From assembly GCF_037975245.1 (NCBI RefSeq), contig NC_092577.1, positions 5,368,001-5,432,000 on the forward strand: 64,000 bases of DNA, read 5' to 3'. The notes beneath the pieces were generated by a model. It ran no database searches and was not told the origin of the DNA. It saw nothing but the letters and a program-made list of their open reading frames with translations. This document shows positions 45,369 through 55,000 of this stretch, one piece after another. The translations under genes and the position numbers were made by a program. The DNA is from Apostichopus japonicus. Taxonomy: Eukaryota > Echinodermata > Holothuroidea > Aspidochirotida > Stichopodidae. How positions within the stretch are numbered: position 1 is the stretch's first letter; every line of letters starts with the position of its first letter.

Positions 45369-45757
45369 GGGTTATGATATTTATGCAGCCCCCAACAACA
45401 CAACGGACCGGCATTTCTCTCGGATAGTTTACAACAGTTGTAAAACAATCTTAACGATGTAGCGTAATACAGTGGTTGTTCTCTCAGTGTTAATGTGCGT
45501 GTATATGGAACGGTATGATCGTCGCGCATCCGGTACATGCATGGGCTTGGCACTTGTGTTCCTAACATGACGTCATCATTGTCTTGTTGTGAAATCGCAT
45601 TCTCAGATATCTATTTTCGGATGCGAATATTAAAACGTTAATTAATTATTAGTCCTTGAGGTTTTCAAGGTGATGAGGATAGTTTTGAACATAGATTTTC
45701 TCATAGATTCAGAGGAAGTTACTCTCGATTAGTTGGATTTTTCGTGTCATGGCCTCT

Positions 45758-45807
45758 TTAACTGATCCATTTTGAAATGTCCACAATGGTGTTTACTTCT
45801 GACAACA
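45758..45807 (-). pseudogene. Gag start and primer-binding region
   Basis: ATG at 45768-45770 on the minus strand begins MDQL and meets the TTAA site at 45758-45761, from where the frame continues at 42503 (KQPSS). The 37 bp between LTR and ATG begin TGTTGTCAGAAG, the position of the tRNA primer-binding site; the primer is not identified. Confidence 0.75.
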
Positions 45808-46073
45808 TGTAAACTTGTTAGAATTAACAAATAACCATAATGTAATAATAACACAAGACAGGTTATTCCAGTTGTTGAGGCTCTGTATTCAATAGTAAAT
45901 GTGTGTATATAGTACTATAGTAGAACAATCTGTTATATAAGCTCGTTTACTCTTAAATCCATATTTGGGCATAGATAGGCTAGGATGGTGGCTGGGTCAG
46001 GGTAGGTATGTAACCTCCAGGTAGGACTGGCAGTGGTTGGTCTAAACTGCAGGTTGCAGTACAATATGTTACA
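45808..46073 (-). repeat. 5' LTR
   Basis: 266 bp, TGTA...TACA, same length as the LTR at 36477-36742. Followed on the outer side by the CTCCC target duplication (46074-46078). Confidence 0.92.
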
Positions 46074-46078
46074 CTCCC

Positions 46079-46740
46079 ACCTTATATATTGCAGCAAAAT
46101 GAATGGTAGAGTTTAGCCGAATCTAAAGTGATTTGACCGATCAAATTCTATGAACATAGGAAATTTTTTTTTGATTTTGGATTTCAATATTATGAATACG
46201 TTTAACAAGTAAGACATCTTCAGTTTTGAATAGTATAGTTTGTTTGTTTCACTAATTACTTCTCAATTCGGCAAATATAGCTTGTTTTAGTTTGAAGAAG
46301 AGGGTGAATAGGGTGGTGGATGCCATGGGATCCGGTCGTCCCATCCTTACTAGGGGAATCAAGTCCTTTGTTGCTGCATACGCTGATAATAATTATGCGC
46401 ATCATGGCGACTATACAGCATATCAGTCTACTGTGAACTATAAACTTGATGACGTGGACTTATATAGGCTATGAACATGCTACAGTAGGTTATAGGATAC
46501 TGTTAGGAAAACAGAAATGATTGTTAACTTACATGTTTGCTTGTCCAGATCTAAAAATGAATGGAACCCTCTCATACGCGGGCAGTATCTTCGAGACCAC
46601 TTACTTGCGTCGCAGGTATATCTCTTCGTCAGCTCTAGAGCAAAAAAAAAAACTCGCTGGCTTGAACAGACCTGGCGAAGGCTACATGTTGTTTGTGCCG
46701 CAAAGAATTGAGACACACCCTTTGTAAATAATCTATAACT
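46079..46740. repeat. Flank duplicated at 63476-64000
   Basis: Continuation of the segment that the retrotransposon interrupted. Matching sequence (ACCTTATATA, TCTAAAGTGATTTGACCGATCAA, CGACTATACAGCATATCAGTC, GAAGGCTACATGTTGTTTGT) starts at about 63476. Open frames in the two copies are not conserved. Confidence 0.8.
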
Positions 46741-49337
46741 GTGTTATGTGCATGCAGTAAGATCGTGCTAGCAGGGTGATATTCATTTCGGCAACAGGTG
46801 TACAAGATTGAACACTCGGGGAATTCCATATTATAAATTTGAGGGCGCCATCGTATGAGCAGGAGAGAGTAACTATATATACTGCACTGAAGCTGAAAGT
46901 CTATATCGTGGCATTCCTACCTAGCTGAAGACAATATTTTCATGTTGGAAAAAGGTTGATATTCAGTTGAAATATAAGGTTATCGTACAATCAAGATGTT
47001 GTAACGATATAAATAATGTAGATATTAAATTTTTTATTAATACAATTAAAAGGGGCTCTGAACTTTACTAGATATGTATTTCTTGTTTAGCCAGTGGATA
47101 GAGGATTTCGCTATCAGCGAGGAACTGACAATACTGCCCCCAAAACTGTAAAGGTCTATCAAATGTATCTGTATGCAATTTGTCGAGCCCACGTTGATTA
47201 CATTTCTAACATGTAGGCAATCCACGGTGTTGCAGGTCTCATGTACAGCAAACACCGATTTCAAATGAACAAATTTATTATTAGCTCCGCAATCGTGCAA
47301 TTCCGTTTTTGAAGTTAACATGACTACATTATGTTGTAAATCCAACACTGAAAAAAACCTAGGCTTGGAGTCCTGACTCCAGTATCATGCTTTAACAGTG
47401 ATACAATTGTTGTGAACTTTTCCCTTTTTTCATTTTAACAGTTTGAACACTGGGAAGATTATCACTCATGTCAACCAGTGAAATTCAAATGCCATGTGAA
47501 GGTAATTATACATTGAATAGGTCGACTTTGTCGTCTTTTGCGCTTAGACGCAGGGAATAGACCCTGGCTATACGCCTAATCACAGTGCAGTTTATGTATC
47601 GCGCGTACTCACGGACGCGCCTACCAGTAATAGGCTTGACCCGGACGCAAATGTGCAACGAGTCACAAACCTGCGAATTTCACACTCCCATGTTGAACGT
47701 GCTATCATTGCGTCGGACATTAACGCCGTTCTAACCCTTTGTGGCACGTAGAAATTTTTGGAAATTTCAACGACCGACAATAAAGTTAAGTTCGCGCATA
47801 ACTGGACCAGGCCAGGTATAATACCTGCCGTAACAGTTTTAGGTTCAGGCTAGTGCGTCCAAAGCTAGAACTAGGCTTATTGTAGGCTAAGATTACGCTC
47901 CTTATGTTCAATGTGCCTGAAACTAAGGACTGAGTATTGATATAAAATATAAATTTGACATTTAACCACGGGATATTTGATCTCGGTTCCCATGGCAACC
48001 ACATATTTTGATAGTAATTGACATTTCCATTATAACTATGAAGGATCCATGTCCATTCATTGTTCCCCCTGGAGTAATAGCAAGAAAACGATTTCACTAA
48101 ATTGACCTTTGACCTCTCGCTATTGTATCTGGGGGTCTGCGAGACACAAGGGTTCACCTGGGCCCCCATAAATCCACACACCGACACGTTTTGACCCCCC
48201 TCAGTCATTGTCTTCCGGTCACCCTGGGGTACCCTACCATGAATGACACCCCGAGAGTAGCTACTCTTGAAAATTAACCGATACAATGGTTACTGTTGTT
48301 ATGGTAACTGGCATAGCTGTATATGGCCCAACTGGTAAAGGGACTGCAATTCTCATCCCCTCCTTATGACAGCGATGAGATAATTAATATGAATCTATGA
48401 ACATTACCTTTAATGCTGGTCATACTCCAAATATATTTCGGACGATAGATGTGAACGTTGATAAATGATAAAATCAACTTCTTCGCATGATGTATTTTCA
48501 CGAAAAGCCTCCCTTTCTACTTCTATTGGAAATAACTTGCTATAACGACTCTCATAAGAACTTCGCTTCCGTTTTTTTGTTATAAAATATTTCAGATAAA
48601 TCTATTTTGAGGCGATATTTATATAAAGTTACTGTCAATGAAGATCATGCTTTTAAATATTGATGAGGGTGTAAAATTTATTTAAACAGCCACCCTCCTC
48701 CCCCCCCCCCCCAAAAAAAACGCGACGAGAAAAAATAGAGTCCGATAGAGTTAACAGTATGTTATCGTACAATTTGTTTATTAATCAAATTTATCTTATT
48801 CTAAACTACAGTTTCGATTATATCACGATAACATAAAGACTGTTAAACAGCTTAAGTTTGCTTATAAACAATTCTGTAACTATTGCATGATTAAGATATT
48901 GTTAAATATGCCGGTGTTTGCGTTCAAGCAGTAAATTTTTGCTCGATATTAAGATAATTTCACATATTGTAGAAGGTGAATTTGAAGCAAGCACATGTGA
49001 TTGTCAAATTGTTGACTGAGGACCAACTATTTTTCCATTTTATTTTGGATTTGGTAAGATTCCAACTATACCTTATGAATGAAGTTAACAAAGGAAGAAT
49101 AAATACATATGATGTATTCATATTGTTGCATCCACATTTTAAAGCAAAATATTGAATTAATGTTTCATCACAGGCTTCTGCTTTATATTCACTTTTGTTT
49201 CACTGCGGTTTCGGTCATTGCCATGATAAACAAATGCAAGTTAAGTTCGTTAAGATCCATGACATGTAGTCGTTACACAATTAATTCAGTTATTAGATGA
49301 TATACATAGTTAAATATATATCGAATCCAAATATCAG

Positions 49338-49500
49338 ATCTTGAAATATAATAGAGTACAGTAGTTCCAACTTACTGGAACAAGAGCAAAATAGGTAAAC
49401 TGAAAAGTACATTAAAATCGTCAGGATTTCTTAAACTAAGTGACTGTAAGATATTCAAAATTCTAAAATGAATATACAAAGTAATGCTATATATAACCCT
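49338..49500. repeat. Direct repeat, copy 1
   Basis: Shares GAACAAGAGCAAAATA, then TGACTGTAAGATATTCAAAA and ATGAATATACAAAGTAA with 50733-50892, an offset of about 1.39 kb. Confidence 0.8.
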
Positions 49501-50732
49501 TGATATTGGATGTGATGCCAGAATAGATTTATTCTTATCAGTCGCTTTTTTCCATGCATATTGTAGAATATCTAAATTTCAATGTACAATTGTTTCTATT
49601 CCTTTCTAAGACTGCTTTTTACGATGTGAAACAAGATGACAAGAAAAGAAGAAGAATAAGCTATAACCGTTAAACAAGTCGTGAAAATAGTTCCTCCGAT
49701 TATGGGTTCACGTTTATATTGCTTATGTAGTCCGTTCTGTCCTTGGATTTTCGATAATTCATATCAGTTTTATACTTTACAGGAAGAAAGATCCAGCTAT
49801 AAAACAAAATAGTGCGCCGGCTAGTCATACCTTATTACACATTCCTAGAAGTGTATGTCATTTTACCTTTTTCCATTTCTCTTAGAGACAATACCACAAA
49901 ATATAAAATAATAATGTAAACATACACACACTTTTTTAATTAGCATGATCCTCACAAAACATCAAATAGTCATAAAAGCATCAACTCTGGAATTTTTATA
50001 ATTTTGTATACATTTTCATCCAAAATGTAGCGAAATCAACGTCAAATATTCAGCAGAGCGATAATTGTGATGAAGAGAATACGTAATAACTCTTAAGAAC
50101 CTATTTTCCAATCTACTAAACAGGAAGAATAGTATAAGAAAACTGTACAAGAACGTAAACGATTAAACTAAGTCATTATAACATGTTTAACATTTAGAAT
50201 AAAGACAGAACATAAAGTTGTGTCACTATAGTTAGCTGATCAGAATTAAGATCAGTCATTAAAAACAGAGGAAACTATACAGAAAGAGACAGTAAAATAT
50301 GCACGGACAGAAAATAACATACTTCTACTTTGTATTATGTAAATTGTTTTTCCTAAAAAAGAAAGTTTTATCCAAGTATTGCAGCGTCTGGTTGTGTTTC
50401 ACGAAATATAGAAGATCCAATTAAATGTTTTGTTGTTGAAATATTGCCACAAGTGATCTCAAATAATTCTACAAGATCCCCCTGTTATCAACAATCATCA
50501 TGATGAAGTTAAAGCAAAGCTTACTACACCAATAGTTCCCTTTTTGAGTTCGTATAAAAATGATAACTCTTCTGATGAGTTGTTTAACCTCATTAAAAAA
50601 AATCATATTTGCGGAAAAAAAGAAATATTACCTTAACATGACCAGTGCTTTATTTGTCATATAGTACTCGATATCTTTTGGACCTTAATAAAATTGTCTC
50701 AAATTATACAAATGCACAATTAATATATCATA

Positions 50733-50892
50733 TTTTGAAATATAACAAAGAACATAGTGTTTCAATTTACTTGAACAAGAGCAAAATATGTATACTGAAA
50801 AAGTACATAAAAATCGTCCTTACAAGAATTCATACAACTTAATGACTGTAAGATATTCAAAATTCTAAAATGAATATACAAAGTAACATTCA
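50733..50892. repeat. Direct repeat, copy 2
   Basis: Second copy of the 49338-49500 segment with scattered differences. Nearby, GCAGCGTCTGGTTGTGTTT-like sequence at 50380 recurs at about 51050, so the spacer was built by local duplication. Confidence 0.8.
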
Positions 50893-51983
50893 CGAACTGA
50901 AGCTAGGTTATGGGAATAACCAACGATCATTGTAGAAACGATAAGAAAAAATCAGTCAAGAAAAACAAAAAAATGCATCTGCAACGAAGCTAGACCCAAT
51001 TTGTCAGGCAGGACAATTATTACCTAAAATGACTTTATATAAGAAATATTACAGCGTCTGCAGGTTGTGTTCTCGGAAAACATGAGATGTTGAATTGTTG
51101 AATGTGATTGACCTACTATTTTCAACACAAAGTGTGAAACTGCAAACAGTAACATTATGTACATCTAGTCGATAGTTAGTTGAGATTAGTTTGTTAACCA
51201 TATTTACATAATATTCAGTTTGCTGTAAGTGCTAATTTAACGTAGGATCATATTAACACATACTTTTTGAAATGAGAAATTTAATAACATAAATAAATAT
51301 AGATGCAAGCATTGAATATTGTTTCACGTATAATGATATGTCTATAATGTAAAGATGGGAACAATAAACTGAGGCGTTATCTTTTCGTACAGATGCTTCT
51401 AAATTTTACAATGAACAAGTGACTTCAAAATAACTGTAATAATAATAATAATAATAATATGTAAACATATTAAATTCTATACTTATAATTTATATAATTT
51501 GGAAGCTGGTTCATAATTTCCTCCTAGCACTGGTTTTATCAGTGATTCCGTTGTTTTTAAGACTATTTGAACAGCAGAAGAAATACAAATATTATTATTT
51601 CACCAAATCACACGAAGGGTATCAACTAATTGAAGACAATTTATGTCATATAGGGATGTACATTCACAAAGCATCACTTGGGTTGATGGAGTTGTTTGTG
51701 TTCATCTACACATCTGAATTTCGCACACTTATCAAGAGCATATCCGGGGATGGAGTGTACAACCCCACAAAAGCACATAAAAATAGCTGTATGCAAAAAG
51801 TTAATTGAAGACCTAGGTACATACTTAATGTATAGCCTAAATATTTCCCTCCCGCACCCCTTAAGACCTCAAGGCCATTACCGATTCCTGCTTAGAATCC
51901 TGCATCCGTAGGATTTTAAGCAGCAGGATTATGCAGGATTATAACAGCTGTGATATATCCAAATAAAATGGAAATGGTGACAT

Positions 51984-51989
51984 TTTATT
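51984..51989 (-). terminator. Candidate polyadenylation signal of VLIG gene 2
   Basis: AATAAA on the minus strand, about 24 bases after the TGA stop. It would give a very short 3'UTR, so it may not be the main site. Confidence 0.35.
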
Positions 51990-52012
51990 AAACATTAGCC
52001 AACGTTATTGAG

Positions 52013-55000
52013 TCAAGATACTTCTCGTAACACGTAGGCATTCCTCAAATCTTGAATAGCTTCCTCTCTAGTAATCTCGATCCAACCAAGTGGAATGTTT
52101 GCCTCCTTCCGCCCATACATCTTTGCGAAATCTTCGTTGAAGTTATTCATCACCCACTTCCAATACTTAACCGGAGATTGGTCTCGCACTGGTTGAATGA
52201 TCCAGTCAGGGAAGTGAGTTTGATAATCACGATACTTTTGTTTCACATTCCCTTCCCAATACGTATCATTGGAAGTTACGGAAGAGGTACATATATTACA
52301 TAAAAGCCTCTCTGAACCCTTGGAAGCTGTACCAACTAGTCCTTCTGGAAAGTGCAATTCTGCTCTGTGCTTTTCATGTTGCGCTGTCATATTGTCACAA
52401 GGCGCGTGGCATATTGGACATTGTGCAGTGCAACCACTGACATGTCTTGCTATTTCAGCCTGCGGCTTTGTTGGTAAAGCACGTAGCATCCTCTCCGCTT
52501 CTTGAATACACCCACTTCGGGGTATACCTAGAGTGTCCTTAATATCGCTTTCGATATCATCTTTCAGATAATTCTTAATTTGATCGGTAAAGAAGGATAA
52601 TTCTTTTACGTCAAAAAGAAGAATGGTTTTAACATCGTCATCCGAAATATGTAACGTTTCTACATTTTCTTTAATTGCCTTGAAAAAGTTCTTAATCCAA
52701 ATAGAATATTCACTTTCGCTTCCATTATTTTCATTTATGGGTTGTTTACTATGCAGTGAAACTGTAGAGTGTACGATTTCCAACAACGTGGGTATAATGT
52801 CTTGAACTTCCTCTTCGACCATTACTTCAACGAATGATTTGTTTTGCGTTGTAGAAACACAAACCTCTGCTATTTTACGAAGGGACCAGTCTTCTAAGAA
52901 TGTTGGCAGGTCTAGAATAAAATTGTAGTAATCTTGAAAGTCGTTATTAATTGCCATGTCCTCTAGTAGTTGTCCAAACATTTTAAACTTACTCGCAAAA
53001 TATGGGCAGTCTTCTCTCACAGCTTTGAAAATTGCAGGACCGAGATAGCATTTTATTCTGTCAGCAAGTTTTTCGTATAGTAATCTGGTGACGCTTGCTG
53101 ATGCACGGGTATCTTGAAAGGCACTAGAGAAGAGTGCATTAAAATCTTCCCAGAGGTTTTTCTTTTCTTTTGTGAGCAGCTCTCGTAAGGAATACTTTTC
53201 GTTGTATTTACATCTTCCTTCATAGATAATGGGTACGGCTTGGTTGCACACCTGTTCAAGGACTTTAATTTTGGTATCTTGTGATAAAAGTGTTCCGTCG
53301 AAATTACTATTCAGCTGCACAACCGATGTATCTATCAACTGTTTTATTATTGAAGGTTCAAAAGCAAAGTCATTTTCAATGTCACTTATAAGAATTGCAA
53401 GGGAAATTCCTACAATTTTGTCCACATTATCTTTGATGCCAGTCTGGTTAGGACCACCTTGAGCAAATTTTACTTTCAATCGCTTCATCAATCCATCTTT
53501 CAAAAGGTCTCTCTTTTCACCAACTTGGAACACGTACGAATATACTTCCCTTCTGACTTCCTCTTCTTCTACAGTCTTACTAGGATAGGATGCACATATC
53601 TCTTTGATCCAATCTTCCCACAGGGTCTCGAATGTCTGCCGTATTTGTTCGTTCGACATGTTTTCCAGTGTTTTAAGATCTGCGATATTACCACGCTGAG
53701 CTAACGCTTCTTGTCGCGCCATTTCACGGAGCTGGTTTCTACATACGGGAAGGAGATGGTCCATGTGATCTAACTGGTGAATACTTTCTTCAACTCTGTT
53801 CAGCGCGTCACGTGCATCTTGCTTAAAAGTGCGTCCCGTGAGCTCTAGATCGTGCAAAAATTCGTCCTCGAATTTGTGAAGTTGGTCATCATTATGCTCA
53901 ACGTTGTTTTTTAAGTAAGCACGAATAAGCGCTTCAAGACGACTACATTCTTCGTCAACAACATGATTAATTTCTTCCAACAAAGTTTGCTTTGTTTCAC
54001 TGACAAATGTTTTCGGAACATTCCTAAGTTTCTGCTGTGCATCGGACTCACTTTCCATTGTTTTCTGCCTCATTTCGATAACCCATTGGCCATATGTGTG
54101 TTGAAAAGTTTTATAACGCAAAGCAGTCACACAATTTTGAAAGCTGAATATGAAATTCTCCTCTTTTACTGCATTCCAAATGTTAGTTGTTCTCTCTGAG
54201 AATTGCCTTAGGGTACGGGATGTTTCTTTCAAGTCGTCGATTATTATCTTTCTCAACATCATGATCTTTTCACTGTAACGATGATTCGGGGGCGCCATTG
54301 CTCCTTGCCAGAGACTTGGGATGTATTGTACATTCTCGTTGCTCTTTAGATTGAAAACATCAGAGAACCGCGTGTATAGATAACCATAGCCTTCAGCATT
54401 TGCAGCTGCTGCAACTGCCTCATCTAGGCTTGTCAAAATAGCCTGTGTGCATGCTTCATTCTTTTCAACAGCTGCTAAGTCTGCGACGAACTGTTGAACA
54501 AGTCTGCAAGATGAGTCGATGTTTACCTCTCTCATGCGTATAAATGCATGCGCTGCTATCTGTAGCACGTCTGTCATATCTTTTCCTACTGTCTGTCCTG
54601 CGATATTAATAATTGTCGAATCTGCTAAACAAAGGGCAAAAGTTGCTAACTCATTATCATGTCTAAAATCTTCATGAAATGATCGCTCCGGAGCCTTCAG
54701 ACCCTCGGTGTCGATGACAATCAAATACTCAAATCGTGTGTCTGTTTGCAGCTCTTTGTGAACCTTAAGCAATTGAATGAATACCCCACGCGTGCATCGA
54801 CCAGCGCTTACCGCGAACTTCACTCCAAACATGCAATTAAGTAAGGTTGATTTACCACTGCTTTGGATACCGAGTACTGAAACTGCGCAGACTTTCGGAT
54901 TTCCCAGTTGTTCAGTTGCAGAAGCGAGCACTGCCTGTACCCATTTAATAGGAACTCTACCTACGTCGCCATCCAATATTTCCAATGTATATCCGTTAAT

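Larger units (their letters stand above)
42504..45757. mobile_element. TTAA-flanked DNA transposon nested in gag
   Basis: 3254 bp flanked by TTAA at 42500-42503 and 45758-45761. The ends are inverted repeats reading AG(T/A)GGCCATGACACGAAAA. Removing it restores the Gag reading frame from its start codon, so the borders are firm. A TTAA target is used by piggyBac and Kolobok elements; the AG start of the ends fits Kolobok better than piggyBac. No transposase is recognisable. The plus strand carries P2X7-C-terminal-domain exons. The minus strand has a 117-codon open frame (45015-45368) of unknown nature. Confidence 0.85.
36477..46073 (-). mobile_element. Ty3/gypsy-like LTR retrotransposon, defective and nested
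   Basis: Complete element boundaries: two 266-bp LTRs, each TGTA...TACA, and a 5-bp target duplication CTCCC (36472-36476 and 46074-46078). Transcription runs on the minus strand: 5' LTR at 45808-46073, Gag start codon at 45768-45770 after a 37-bp leader, gag, integrase, polypurine tract, and 3' LTR at 36477-36742. Protease, RT and RNase H are absent. The integrase has frameshifts and gag has one stop. Two DNA transposons are inserted (37203-40580 and 42504-45757). Without them the element would be about 3 kb. The paralogous site near 63470 lacks the element. Confidence 0.92.
46741..51983. other. Intergenic DNA on the 3' side of VLIG gene 2
   Basis: No gene I can support. A 100-codon minus-strand frame (47046-47348) and a 166-codon one (47786-48286) have no recognisable motif. 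A poly-C run is at 48698. The 49338-49500 and 50733-50892 segments are direct repeats of each other. The remainder is AT-rich. Confidence 0.5.

Noticed and set aside
47786-48286. A 166-codon gene on the minus strand
   Set aside because: No motif, no conserved copy and no protein-like domain pattern; probably a chance open frame.
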